Part shown: one piece after another, positions 1-11,590 of the stretch
Layout of the letters: each line of letters starts with the position of its first letter
Position numbering within the stretch: the stretch's first letter is position 1
Origin: Xiphias gladius
Taxonomy: Eukaryota > Chordata > Actinopteri > Istiophoriformes > Xiphiidae
Assembly: GCF_016859285.1 (NCBI RefSeq)
Contig: NC_053405.1
Coordinates: forward strand, 121,001 to 185,000
DNA: 64,000 nt
Direction: 5' to 3'
Made by a program: the position numbers and the translations under genes
The notes under the pieces: model-generated
The model's database searches: none
The model's input: only the letters and a program-made list of their open reading frames with translations
What the model was told of the DNA's origin: nothing

Positions 1-190
1 GTCCCAGATTCATTCTGCTGCAGGACAACAAACCCAAACATACAGCCAGAGTCATGAAGAACTATCTTCAGAGACGAGAAAAGCCAGGAGTCCTGCAACA
101 GATGGTCTGGCCCCCACAGAGCCCTAATCTCAACATCATGGAGTCAGTCTGGGATTACATGCAGAGACCGAAGCGACAGACAGCCTAAAT
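1..190 (+). mobile_element. Tc1/mariner transposase C-terminal fragment
   Basis: Plus-strand translation gives a Tc1-type catalytic block: LQDNKPKHTARV followed about 30 residues later by PQSPNLNIMESVWD, which matches the second Asp and the final Glu region of Tc1-like DDE transposases. The usual QDND/QDNA Asp-His arrangement is only partly kept. The frame stops shortly after, and the N-terminal half lies off the left edge or is lost. This is a dead relic. Confidence 0.75.
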
Positions 191-1538
191 CCACAGAAGA
201 ACCGTGGGCTTGTTTTACTATATTCAAAAACCGGGGGCCCACTAAACTTGTGGGGTCTGACAGCTTTGTGGGGCTGTTTGAGGGTCAGGACTTAGCTTTA
301 GGGATAGAATTAGGTTTAGGTTAGGGGTGGGCATTCAGTTGTGATGGTTGAGTTTTAGGGTAAGGGGCTAGGGGATGCACAATGTCAATGATGAGTACCC
401 TGGTTTCTGTGTAGAAACAGAATCACAAACTGGACTGACAGGAACATGAACTGACCAATCAGAGAGCACAAAGTTTAGACTCCTTTTGGGGTCACCACCT
501 CCTAAGAGGAAAATTAATAAGCAAATTAATTCAGTGAATCCAATTAATCAGTCTGATATGAGAAGCCATGACTTATCCATTAAAGTGATCTCCATCTTTA
601 CTTCAAAGGACTATGCAGGACAACGACTTGATCTAACTGAGAATATTTATTAACCTACCATCTACTGACAGAATAAATTACATGACTGATAATCACGTGG
701 TAATGGTCAAAGTGGAGCCAACAAACAATACTGATATGTGGATGATAAAGAAAACTGTGCAATGAATTGGGCAATGGTGATAGAGTATGTGATTACCTAC
801 TTTATGGCCTTACTAATAACTAATACTAGATATCTACAATGAAATGTATGGATTAAAAGGTATTATTTCGACATCAATCCAGTCGTGACCAGGAAGGAAG
901 ATTCACAACGGATTCCAGGTGTCTTCCTTGAGGCAAACGTGTGGTTGCTAGGCAATGGGCCTCAACAGTGGTATCTCAGCTGTTCATCACGGGGAGTGTG
1001 CCAGCAGATTTCTCTCCGTTGATACACAGTCTCTGATACACAGTTGGTTGTAGTTGTGTAGGCAGCCAGGGCAGAAGTAAAGCCTGCATGGATCTCTTGG
1101 GCGTTGATGGTGAAATAACTGCCTACTCACTGTGCTTAACTTTCGCTAGATAATTTTGGAAGGATATAGCGTTGGACGCACAACACAAAAACCTTCAAAA
1201 ATCTTCAAGCAAAGCAGTAAGTGGTATCTAAAAAATTTAATTATGTTCTAATGCACTTCACCTCTCCTGGTTTAGGCTTATATCAACTTGGCTTTTAAAA
1301 TTAAAAAAAAAAATTTGCACATTAGAGAAGGGGGAAAAGCTGCTCTGGGCTTTACATGGCAAAAGAAAGAACAAAAGACATAAAGCCACAAACCCTGAGG
1401 GATGATGGGTGCATCGTAGGTATGGTAACGGTTGTTACCGCTAGTTGGGGCTCTTCTATCCTCCCTTTGTTTCAACTAGAGAAGAGAATAATTCCTCTAT
1501 AAAAATTTGAATTTAGTTCACACGCAAAAGTTGCATAT

Positions 1539-1793
1539 TCATCTTCCACCATGACCCATTAAAACACTAAAACAAAAACTATATATCAAACTACAAATGG
1601 GTGAAAAATTAAAGGAAAAACCAACACAAAGTGTCTTAGTAAGTTGTTGGCCACCATATGCCACCAGAACAGCTTCAATGCCCCTTGACATAGATTCTAC
1701 ACGTCTCTGGAACTCTACTGGAGGGATGAACACCATTCTTCCAAAAGATATTCCCTCATTTGGTGTTTTGGTGATGGAGTTTTGTTTCTCCAC
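1539..1793 (-). mobile_element. Tc1-like transposase C-terminal relic
   Basis: The minus-strand frame contains MVFIPPVEFQRRVESMS followed by IEAVLVAYGG. This resembles the last residues of Tc1-like transposases, where a LVESMPRR-IEAVL-A-GG pattern is common. No catalytic residues are present in the piece. Assignment is from pattern memory only. Confidence 0.5.
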
Positions 1794-2440
1794 TTATTTG
1801 TTCAGGTTTTTCCTTTAATTTGTCACCTGTCTATAAATGACTATTAATGAAAGAAAATGAACAATACAAGCATGGATTTCATGATTGTGCATCATTCAAA
1901 ACCTTCAACACAATGCAAATGATTAATTGACCAAAAAGAGAATAAATGGTCTCTGACACTATTAATAAATGAAATGGCGATTACACAACAATCAAATGAA
2001 ACTGTAGATAGGCACTAAACATAGACTTGTATTACGGAGGCCTAACTATACGTGGTCACTAGATGGCAGTATGGTCACACAGCAGAAATACACTATACAA
2101 TGTCGTCAGTAACCTCGGCCTCGTATATTTCTTAATATGTATATTTTATCCAAAGCCTGAGCTGTCAGTACTTTCTGTTGCTAAGATTTTAGAACATATA
2201 ATATTTTAAATATCTCTGTGAGGAATTTTCTCTCGGACTCTGCATTTGAGTTCAGAAATCACAGCCATAAAACACTATGAAAGACATTTTAAAAATTACA
2301 TAAAAATACTATTTCTCACAAACCCTCGGTTGTACCTTTTATATAAACACATCCAGGAATACATGAATGTGATACAAAAATCTCCTGGGCCCCTCCAGCT
2401 GCAGAACCACTAAGGGGGGGTCAGCAGGATTCAATGTGTT

Positions 2441-2479
2441 ATGTGTGGGTGTGTGGGTGTGTGTGTGTGTGTGTGTGGG
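2441..2479. repeat. GT microsatellite
   Basis: Interrupted TG/GT dinucleotide run with a few GGGT interruptions. Confidence 0.85.
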
Positions 2480-4018
2480 TGAGTCCCTAGTGACAGGAAA
2501 ATTTTGCAACTAGATGATACATTACAGTTCTTTTGATGTTACTTTCTTATGGGAAGCAAACAGTCAATATCAGCCAGAGATGAGGTCTTACTGCTCTGCC
2601 ATTGTAGAATGAAACTCATTTTCACTCTGTTGAGATTTTGATTGTTACTTCTACCATTTGCCTTGTGTCTGTTGACCCTGTTGTCCCACCAGGATTCTGT
2701 CGTGCTAAAAGCTGGTCTTTCCTGGTAGCGGGTGTGTTCCTCACACTGACATTCTGTTTAATTCAGTATGACAGCTTTATCGTGAGGGAGTGAAAGGAGA
2801 TCCTTGTGTACCCACCATGACCTCCTTAATTGCATGCCAATGATGCTGAGCCAAGTCAAATATTATTAATCATAATATAAATAAATAATTTCAGCTGTAT
2901 GAATGTTCCCGTGAGTACAGAGACTCGGTATCAGAGGACAGGGACAGACTGGACTGATGGACTCTTCAGTAAAGATTAAACATCACTCAAGTCTGACGGA
3001 AGAACTCAGTGAGTCTCATTAGTGACCAGACTGAGTAATCAGGTGTTCTCACCTGTCCACTCTCAGCATAAACAGTGCCCCTCCAATGGACACTGGGACA
3101 ACTTGAAGTTTGTTTTTACTTTAAATGTCATGTTTGTCTCATGTCAATCAAACTAAAAGGAACCAAACCGAAAGGGGCCAAACCTATAGCTTGTTCTCAT
3201 GTTCTCATTAACGTTTTCTCATTAACACATTCACATTAACACATTCAATTGAAACTGATTAAAACTGCATGTTATTTAATGCTGTTATATTAAGTTTTTC
3301 TGAGTTTAATAATCATTTTGACTGCAGTGGAAAACGTTCAATCTGTTCCATCTATGTTTGATTTCAGCTTTGAAATCTGGAGCGTTCAGGTTTGTCTGTG
3401 TGTGTTCAGGAGTGTCGAGGTGCGTGTTACCTGCACAGACTCCACACCAGAGCCAGGTTGTCTTTTCCTCCAGAAACAAAATGGCTGCTGTCATCTGTGA
3501 ACTTCAGACAGGTGACGTCCTGATAGTGACGGCTGAGGACAGACAGCAGCTTACCTGTGCACACCTAAACCAATTAGAGACACAGTTTGAAATAGCTCTG
3601 TTTTCAAACTCTGTACAGGACACATTTTATAGAAACACTTACTCATCACCAATCGGCTACTGAAACAGGTTACCATGGAAACCAGAGGTTAAGTTACAAA
3701 AACTACAGAAAATAAATTTTTAAAAAAAAAAGATTGTTCAGATAAAATAATGATAAAACCACAACAGACACAGTTAAGTTTATAATGAGGGACCATGTAT
3801 AAAAATGGCTGTAGTTTCTACGGTTAATGTGATATTTTTGTTAAACCGCTTGAAGTAAAGCTAAAATTCTAAACTTCATTCAAATCTTTATGGCTTCGTT
3901 TCGAATCTATTACGGTGATGTACAGAGGCAGAATTAAGAAAATTGTTTCACTGTCCAAATACTTATGGACATAACTAAATAAAACCACAGAAGAAGCAAA
4001 AAGCCTGAGCTGACTAAC

Positions 4019-4129
4019 CTCCCACAGGTAAACAGCGTCAGCAACTCCTGCAGCAAGGAAGAGTCCATTGGGTGAAGCAGTCAGACAGGTGACAACACCT
4101 GGACACACGATTTTCTGCTGCAGCTGATC
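4019..4129 (-). CDS. wdr18: wdr18 coding exon 2
   Basis: Exon of 111 nt, phase 0 at both ends, bounded by acceptor TTGCAG and donor GTTAGT. It encodes [11 protein letters not shown] through YLWE, a complete WD40 blade segment ending in the W-E typical of a WD dipeptide. Confidence 0.88.
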
Positions 4130-6839
4130 CTGCAACACACAAGAAGTCCTGTTTAACAATGGTGTATTATGATATAAAAATACAGAGGCATGAATGGTTT
4201 GGGCACCCCTGGACAAAATGTCCGTTACTGTGAATAGTTGAGTGAGTAGAAGATGAACTGATCTCCAAAAGGAATAAAGTTAAAGAGGAAACATTTCTTT
4301 TCAACATTTTAAACCAGATTAGTCTTTTATTTTGGTTTTGTACAAGTTTAGAGTGAAAAAAAGGAAAGGAGAACCATACAAAAGTTTGAGCACCCCAAGA
4401 GATTTGAGCTCTCAGAGAACTTTTACCAAGGTCTCAGACCTTAATTAGCTTGTCAGGGCTGTGGCTCGGTCACAGTCATTGTTAGGAAAGGCCATGTGAT
4501 GCAAATGTCAAAGCTTTATAAATACTCTGGCTCCTCAAACCTTGTTCCAACAATCAGCAGCCATGGGCTCCTCTAAGCAGCTGCCTAGCTCTGAAAATTA
4601 AAATAACTGATGGCCACAAAGCAGGAGAAGATAGCAAAGTGTTTTCAGGAAGCTGTTTCCTCAGTTCCTAATGTAAGAAATGGCAGTTAACGGGAACGAT
4701 AGAGGTCAAGTTGAGGTCTGGAAGACCAAGAAAACTTACAGAGAGAACTGCTCAGAGGATCGCTAGAAAGGAAAATCAAAACCCCGCCTGACTGCAAAAG
4801 ACCTTCGGGAAGATTCACCAGACTCTGGGGCGGTGGTGCGCTGTTCTACTGGGCAGCGACACCTGCACTAATATGACCCTCATGGAAGAGTCATCAGAAC
4901 AAAACCTTTTCTGCGTCCTCACCACAAAATGCAGCATCAGAAGTTTGCAAAGGAACATCTCAACAAGCCTGATGCATTTTGGGAGGAAAAAGGAGCAGAG
5001 TTTCATGAGAACACCACCTCTCCAACTGTTCAGCACGGGGGTGGATCATCATGCTTTGGGCTTGTGTTGCAGAAAACGTTTCACTGGTAGAGGGAAGAAT
5101 GGATTTTCAATTAAATACCAGCAGATTCTGGGAGCAAACATCACAGAGTCTGTAAAAAAGCTGAAGATGAAAAGAGGATGGCTTCTATTACAGGATACTG
5201 ATCCTAAACACACCTCAAAATCCACAATGGACTATGTCAGGAGGGACAAGCAGAAAGTTTTGCCATGGCCCTCACAGTCCCCCAACCTAAACATCCTGGA
5301 GAATCTGTGGATAGACCTCAAAAGAGCAGTGCAGGCAAGATGGACCCAGAATCTCTCAGAACTAGAAGCCTTTAGCAGGAAGAATGGGCGAAAGTCCACC
5401 AAACCAGAACTGAAAGACTCTTCGCTGCTACAAAAAGCATTACAAGATACTTGTGATACTTGTCAAAGGAGGCGTTACCAAGTACTGACCATGCAGGGAG
5501 ATTGAACTTTTGTTCCGGGCCTTTTTCCTTTTTTGTTTTTTTTGAAAAAGATAGAAATAAAAAAGTTTTCGTTTACAATAGCATGAAAAAGTTTGGGACC
5601 CTGGTGAAATTTCTGTTACTGTAAATAATTGAGTGAGTAAAAGATGAACTGATTTCCAATAGGCATAAAGTTAAAGAGGAAACATTCTTTTCATCATTTT
5701 AACATGAATCTAAAGAAGCCTGATGCAATAAAAAAAACAATTTTTCCCTAATTATTAAAGAAATGTTTAATCTGCCATATGTCACTGTATATAATAAACT
5801 AACAATGCTGTAAACTCAGGAACGTAACATTTAAACACATTCAATACACAAAACGATCAATAAATTATATTTATTCGGATGTGTATGATGTTTTCTGTTT
5901 TAATTTTTAACAAACCCCAGTTAAAACATCTCCCTTTCAAAAATAAAGGGTTTTAAACTCAATTTTAAAAAAAGGAAAAAAAAAAAGAAAGCAGATGCAG
6001 GGGAACAGAGTTACGTTATCAAGGTAAATCTAAACATCTGTATGAACACAGTGAAACCACAACATAATACAAAAACACACACCGCATTTTGAGAGCCTGT
6101 GTCACGACAAGGCGCAGAGACAAACAAACTTTCATTCAAAAATCTGTTCATTTATACTGCGTTTGCTTATCGGCCACCGAACATAACCACAGATTAGTTT
6201 CGAGATATTACTTCATGTAGACAAAGGCAGATATCTAATTCGGCGTGAATATAACCCCGCCCCCAGCTGCACGTAACGTGAACCTTTACTACTTTTCCAC
6301 CCGGTGGTCCTCACTCCTTCAACCCAAGCTGACAAAGGACGGCGGCGGCGAGCGGCATGAATTCATCACAACAGATCGATTTAAAATAAAGTTAACTTAT
6401 TTTTTTCCCCCGAAATAAGTGGCAGGTCTGGTGGTTTTGTAATACGGCGACATTTTGTTTTTAAGGTGTAACTGTGTTTGAAGGCAAGCTGGGTTTTTAA
6501 AATGACATTTTTTTTAACGCGGTTCGGTCATGGTTTGCCTTGGTTCATTAGCGACTCTGGGCTTTCCCCGTCCGCAGAGGACGGTGTGTTCAAGTGTCTC
6601 CAGGTGTGTTCAGCTGAGACGGTGCGTACCTTCCTCTGGATCTCCCAGACGTTGACGAAGTTTTTGCCGAGCTGGGCGGAGAGCAGGAACTCCCCGCGGA
6701 GCACGGTGAGCGTACGGGCCGAGCTGTTCCCTCCACGGTATGACAGCAGACTGGAGCCGCTGTGAAGGTCGAACACAGTGCTGTTCCACAGCTGAGAACC
6801 GGAGTCGCTGCTCACTATTACCTCCAGAGGAGCCGCCAT
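4019..6839 (-). CDS. wdr18: WD repeat-containing protein 18, 5' part (two exons)
   Basis: This is the partial gene for WDR18, a WD40 protein. In other vertebrates it belongs to the PELP1-TEX10-SENP3-WDR18 (Rix1-like) complex acting in nucleolar 60S ribosome biogenesis. Two coding exons are visible: 6630-6839 (70 codons from ATG at 6839-6837) and 4019-4129 (37 codons), joined phase 0 by a 2.5-kb intron. Exon 1 reads [13 protein letters not shown], then [15 protein letters not shown] and NVWEIQRK. Exon 2 reads [22 protein letters not shown] and VYLWE, which are the WDR18 N-terminal blade and its LTASPNGL strand. Donors (GTACGC, GTTAGT) and the TTGCAG acceptor fit. Later exons should lie left of the window. 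A Tc1-like relic sits in intron 1. Identity is from remembered family sequence. Confidence 0.9.
4195..5580 (+). mobile_element. Tc1/mariner-like element, degenerate
   Basis: A Tc1-like element in wdr18 intron 1, on the strand opposite the gene. The left end carries the fish Tc1 terminal word GTTTGGGCACCCCTGG at about 4199. A second AAAGTTTGAGCACC-type end is at about 4380. The opposite-strand counterpart lies near 5490-5525. The body at 4873-5505 encodes a broken transposase: an N-terminal part in shifted frames, then QDTDPKHTS and [11 protein letters not shown] carrying the second Asp and final Glu of the DDE triad. Several frameshifts and a stop make it inactive. Confidence 0.8.
5585..5700 (+). 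repeat. Direct repeat of the Tc1 left end
   Basis: About 115 bp that closely match 4200-4315 in the same orientation. Shared words include GAGTGAGTA, AGATGAACTGAT and ATAAAGTTAAAGAGGAAACA. A normal Tc1 right end would be an inverted copy, so this looks like the left end of a second, truncated element in tandem. Confidence 0.7.
5701..6629. other. wdr18 intron 1, remaining part
   Basis: AT-rich sequence with A-runs near 5965-5990. It becomes GC-richer and CpG-containing after about 6240, close to exon 1. No exon or further transposon recognised. Confidence 0.5.
6630..6839 (-). CDS. wdr18: wdr18 coding exon 1
   Basis: The ATG sits in a GCC-rich context (CATGGCGGC on the complementary strand) that resembles a Kozak site. 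Exactly 70 codons are followed by donor GTACGC at 6629-6624. The open frame continues 34 codons into the intron, which is not coding. Confidence 0.9.
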
Positions 6840-6960
6840 GTCGGCTCCAACGACGAACCGAACACGCGGGAAAACCTGCTGTCTGCTGGCAGCACCGCTA
6901 CGTAATATCCGGGGCCCGCTGCACTGTGGGAAATGTAGGAGCGGGGGTCACAACAAACGA
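6840..6960 (-). promoter_or_regulatory. wdr18 promoter with ZNF143/THAP11-type motif
   Basis: Immediately upstream of the wdr18 ATG the DNA is CpG-containing and carries, read on the minus strand, CTACATTTCCCACAGTGC (6921-6938). This resembles the ZNF143/THAP11 (SBS) promoter element of housekeeping genes, core ACTACAATTCCCA-GC. A TATA box is not seen. Its position within 100 bp of the start codon supports a promoter role. Confidence 0.6.
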
Positions 6961-7099
6961 CTCACTTTTTTCTTTTTCTTTTTTTTGTTAGAAAAGAAAA
7001 ACTTGTGGAAAAATACTAATTTTATTCAAGTTTAAATTAAAACAGTTAGTCTATTCTCCATGTCAGAAAATAAGAAAAACATTTGTCTTTTTATTAAAC

Positions 7100-8620
7100 T
7101 CACATTTGTAAAACGATGGGACTATCCAGGACCTCCTTCTTCATGACGGATGGAGGAGGAGAGATTCTGCCAGACGTTTCTGATGTGAGTTGTTGCCATG
7201 CTGCGATGCGGGCTTTGCAGACAGCAATAGATGCACAGAGGCTGAGGACGGCACCGGTGGCTTTGCCTAGTTCCTCTGCTTGTTCAGGCAGGAGTTTGGG
7301 TTCAGTGGCCATCTTCATCGTGGATTACACCAGCAACGTGATGTTGTTTGCCGCCACTGAGGCTTGGAAGGTGCACTGGTGAGATCTGTGAGCAAATCTC
7401 GGGGGCCGTCCACCGAGCATGTTGGTTTTGATGCCAAACGCCCACGTTACGTCGAGATTCAGTGGGTGAATGGGAGGGAAGCCCGGTTACATGATGCCTT
7501 CCCCCTTGGTCTCCAGCACTTCCATAAAGAATTTCAGGGTTACTTTTGATCAGGATATGTCCTTTAAATCCCACATAAAACAAAAATTCACGGATTGCCT
7601 TTTTGCACCTACGTAACATTGCAAAAATCAGGCACATCCTGTCTCAAAAAGATGCAGAAAAACTAGTCAACGCTTTAGAACACTGCGCTCCCAGAACACA
7701 GGCTACTTGTGGTTCCAAAAGTAGGATGGGAGGCAGAGCCGTCAGTTATCAGGCTCCTCTACTGTGGAACCATCTTCTGGCTTGGGTCCAGGAGGCAGTC
7801 TCAGTCTCTCCCTCTCTCTCTCTCTCTCTCATGCGCCCGAGGGATAAACCTTTACAAGCCTTTACAAAATAAAACATTGAAGTGGCAATCTGAGAGATTT
7901 TAGTCTTGGTTGATTTGGCAACACTTGTTGTTACTGCTGGTAACAGCAATTGTAGATTATTACTACGGGTCACAGAATTCTGGGGCAGCAAAACAAACTA
8001 TTGTGGTTTTAATAAAGAAGTCAGACAATAAATGGCCTTTTTCCATCATTTGGTGAGCAACAATGATTTGGTTTTCGATCAGCCTAAAATGTCACATGTC
8101 ACTCCGCTGCTCATTGACCTACCCTTGCTACCCATGGCAGCCCGAATCAAATTCAAATCACTAATGCTTGAATACAGAGTGACTTCTGGGTCTGCACCCA
8201 TCTACTTGAACTCAGTCATAGAGGCTTATGTTCCTTCTTGGTCACTGCGTTCCTCCAAGGAACGTCGTCTGGAATTGCCATTCCTGCGTACAAGGTAATC
8301 ACAGTCCAGACTATTCTTGTTTGTGGCTCCCCGATGGTGGAACGAGGCACCAGGTTTTATCAGAGCAGGGGCGTCCCTCTCTATCTTCAAGAGTCTCTTG
8401 AGGACTCATACCTTCTGAGCGCACCTCCTCTCCTAACACCCTAACATGCCCAACTATGCACTTCTTTACCAGATCTCCTTGCACTTTTTCTTTTGAATAA
8501 ATCTAGCACTTGGTACTTACTTCAGGGTCTCCTACTGTACTTTGCTTTAGTGTTGTCCCTAACTTGTAAGTCGTTTTGGATAAAAGCATCTGCCAAATGA
8601 GTAAATGAAATGTAATTTCA
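7100..8620 (+). mobile_element. LINE (L2/CR1-like) reverse transcriptase 3' relics
   Basis: The plus strand gives scattered pieces of a non-LTR reverse transcriptase C-terminus: HLRNIAKIRHILSQKDAEKL at about 7606, SYQAPLLWN at about 7746, then VTPLLIDLPLLPMAARIKFK at about 8100 and SAPIYLNSV. These match the fish L2-type order of a thumb helix followed by LHWLPVAARIKFK. The 3' tail TTTGGATAAAAGCATCTGCC at 8575 is a common fish L2/SINE tail. Frames are broken repeatedly and a CT run interrupts at 7801-7830. 7100-7560 is open on both strands but was not assigned. Confidence 0.65.
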
Positions 8621-8912
8621 TGCTGCACACGGCCTGAGTCTGCAAACAGTAGGGCACAGTGAAAGAAGCTGGTTACCTGGCTGAGGAGTTGGAGGTGAGC
8701 AGCCTGTCGCCTGCAGCTCTTCATCTAACAGCTCACTGTGGCTGTGGCTGCAATATTTCAAGCTGATCCGCTGTCGAGAAATGCCCAAAATGACTGTTGT
8801 CTTTTTTTGTGGATGCATTTCTGATGAATGAAAGCGGTGGTGAGCTCACTGACAAACACATTGCACATTCTGTGACAATTTCATAATAAAAGTCAATCTG
8901 TGCTTTGCCAGA

Positions 8913-8950
8913 TAAAAGCTTTTAATGTGGAGCTGCAGCAGCAGGAAATG
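8913..8950. repeat. Partial copy of a hairpin MITE arm
   Basis: CTTTTAATGTGGAGCTGCAG followed by CAGCAGGAA matches one arm of the hairpin at 34972-35055 (TTCCTGCTGCTGC then TTCACATTAAAAG). Only one arm is seen here. Confidence 0.5.
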
Positions 8951-9359
8951 TTCAGTTTGCATTATTAGTAATGTAATACAGCATGTTTTTCTGGGAATGT
9001 CACCACAGACACCAAGTTCATAAAACTGCAAATATATAAATACTTTCGTCTGTGGCCATGGGCTCAGTCACCACAGTGTTACCTCATTGGGAGATAAATA
9101 GTGACTTAACAGACATTTATTCAAATGAAAATCTTTTCCACTTTCAGATAATCTTCCTGATCATGCTGCTGTCTCTGGGTCAGTTCTCTCTCTCTCTGCT
9201 GTCTGTGGGTCAGTTCTTTCTCTGACCAAGGACGTGAAGGATGTGATGTGAAGTGGAGGGAAGGAGGTGAAGGAGGTGAAGGGAGCAGCAGCAGATTAAC
9301 ACTCAGCCACTCTCAGATCCTTAAATCAACAAAGGAAATACCAGAAGAAGAAGAAACAC

Positions 9360-9575
9360 AAACACTTCCTCTGCTCTACTGGAGGAGGCGGGGTCTATTC
9401 AGCTCCACCAATCAGCTTCTCTGACAGTCATGGGAAACGTCTGTGATCGGCAAATCAGAGGCTGGTCTGAGTGTCTCCAGGGGCAACGGTGAAGTCCAAA
9501 ACATGAGTAGAGAGAAGAGAAGAAGGACAGAGAGACAGATGGAGAGAAGATCGACAGTTAAGAACTGAGTCACAG
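9360..9575 (+). promoter_or_regulatory. Possible promoter and noncoding first exon
   Basis: A GC-box-like GGAGGCGGGG (about 9382) and a CCAATCAGC box (about 9407) are followed by a purine-rich stretch ending in a good donor, CACAG/GTGAG, at 9575/9576. A second donor-like CTACAG/GTAAG lies near 9767. No coding frame is present. This could be the 5' noncoding exon of the downstream plus-strand KIAA1614-like gene. Transcript data would be needed. Confidence 0.3.
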
Positions 9576-10527
9576 GTGAGACCAGTGAACACAGAAAGGT
9601 AGACAGACAGACAGGTAAACAGAGCGACAGGCTGTTCTGACCACAGGAAGACCAGAGTGATTCTGGATCAGACCTGGCTCATAGGCAGGCTCTGAGACGT
9701 CTGTATCTGTTCTGAAGGTCTCTGGAGCGCAGAGGAACGTCATCCTGTGTGATGGTCTGTCTACAGGTAAGACCTTAGCTGAGTTACCTGAACAGGTGAG
9801 GATTAACTCTGTTCACCTCTTTCTGACAAGAGTTCCCTTATTGATTTGTTTCAAGGAATCTCTCAGGTTGTTATTGTGTCACTTTTGAAAGAAATATCCC
9901 ATAAATCATTTACCATCATATTTCCCCTTTACCGACACACCTATGCACATGTGGATCAGGTGTTCACAGGGTCCAGGTTCCTATCAGAGGACTGCAGACA
10001 ACAGATCCAGATCTCTGAGACCAGGACCTGATGTTTCTGTGCCGCTACTTAGTATTACTGTAAAATATGAAGTTACTGCATTAAAGCCAAGACCTTTCAG
10101 GTGTGAATTGAGTCAAAACTGTTTCTGCTGAGTTACCTGGTCCCCTTCAGTGACCTCTGAACCTGTAAGACAACACAACTCTGACTGCACCGGTTAAAAC
10201 TATTACTACAAACTAACCCAAAACCTGACCCCACAGAGATCACAAGCTGTTCTACACAACATAACACTGTGAAATATCAAATATATTTAATCACCATGAA
10301 CTTCATCATCTCAATAAGAATTAGTACAATATCTGCAAAATGAATCTACTGTCAGTTGAATGAAGAAATACAGAACCGGGATCCTCCGAAAACCTGATCA
10401 GAGCAGGACTGATGTAAATACAGTCACAGTGGATTCAGTTAAAAATGTTTTAATATCAATGGAGAATAACAGTGAATTCAAATCTGATGTCAGCGTTTTG
10501 TTATGCTCAACTGAAATAGCCATCTGT

Positions 10528-10608
10528 GTGCGTGTGTGTGTGTGTGTGTGTGTCTGTGTGTGTCTCTGCGTGGTGTTTGTAGTGTGTGTGTGTGTGTGTG
10601 TGTGTGTT
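10528..10608. repeat. GT microsatellites
   Basis: Two GT/TG runs separated by a short imperfect spacer. Confidence 0.9.
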
Positions 10609-11486
10609 AACTGCTCAGGTCTGCTGCTGTCAGCTTCACGTCTCTTAAATTAACATCAAGGGAATAAAACCGTTCACTAAGCTCATTCACTCTCTCTTCA
10701 AATATTCTGTAGTACTATAGGTACAATCACCAACAGAATTGGAAGTACTAGATGTACTAGATGTACTAGAAGTAATCTCAGTACTTCAGTGTCTGTCTGT
10801 CTAACAAAAGTGGCATATGTGAAAAAGTAATCAGACTTATAAAACTGCACACACACACCTCCATGCAATGTCCCTTTGTAAATCACAGTCAACTTGAAAA
10901 TGTGCACAGTTTGGCAACCCTCATGCTCCGTCCAAAACACTCCATCAATTAAAGAGGTACTGCATGGTTAAACATGTTCTGTGAGCTGTAAATTAAATGA
11001 AGTGACTGTACCGTGATTAACCACATCAATGCTGGTGTTGATATTGACATTTCTTTTTGAAGTTGTTTAAAAAAAAATAAATCAGCATTTTATGGGTTGA
11101 AAATGGCTCAACACACCATCTACGGTTTCAAATTATCCTGAAACTGTAGATGCGAGGCCGCGAGGCCAATGCTGACATAGAATCAACAGTTTGGGATTTA
11201 TCTGCGTCAGGAAATTTATAAATAAAAAAAGAATGATAACTGCCCAGCAGGAATCTTGGTCTTTGAAACTGCACTAATTGTCCCATATATACTGACTGAG
11301 ACTCATCATTCATAGGAGTGTACACTATTTTTTGCCAACCTACTACTTAGTATTTTTCAATTTTGGCACATTGGTTTGGACTGGTGCTTGTGACGGCTGT
11401 AGAAGCACTACCAAAATGCAGTCTTTCCCCTCAGACTCTCATATGGCTCAGCAGTGGCTACAGATGGCGGCAGGTCCCTTAATAGC

Positions 11487-11514
11487 AACACACTGCTATA
11501 CATAGCAGTGTGTT
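11487..11514. repeat. 28-bp near-perfect palindrome
   Basis: Arms of 13 bp (AACACACTGCTAT and its exact reverse complement) with a 2-bp centre. It lies 6 bp from the larger palindrome. Confidence 0.9.
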
Positions 11515-11520
11515 GACACT

Positions 11521-11590
11521 GCCGCTCTCTCTGAAAAATGCCGACTGCAAATGTGTACATTTGCAGTCGGCATTTTTCAGAGAGAGCGGC
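11521..11590. repeat. 70-bp near-perfect palindrome
   Basis: Left arm 11521-11554 and right arm 11557-11590 are exact 34-base reverse complements around a 2-bp centre. The arm starts GCCGCTCTCTCTG and ends GCAAATGT. It could be a fold-back transposon remnant, a templated-repair product or an assembly artefact. Confidence 0.92.

Larger units (their letters stand above)
191..3868. other. Noncoding stretch downstream of wdr18 exon 2, no exon recognised
   Basis: This is probably intronic for wdr18, because exon 3 and later exons (the rest of the WD repeats) were looked for on the minus strand and not found. It holds a short GT microsatellite, a Tc1-like C-terminal relic and otherwise AT-rich unique-looking DNA. 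Short open frames at 3306-3663 show no family signature. Confidence 0.5.

Noticed and set aside
3306..3663. Possible wdr18 exon 3 or a small gene
   Set aside because: Checked on the minus strand for the next WD40 blade and no WD-like or HxxxV pattern was found. The plus-strand frames lack similarity.
6740..7035. Plus-strand frames antisense to the wdr18 start
   Set aside because: Shadows of exon 1 and its GC-rich promoter, with no similarity.
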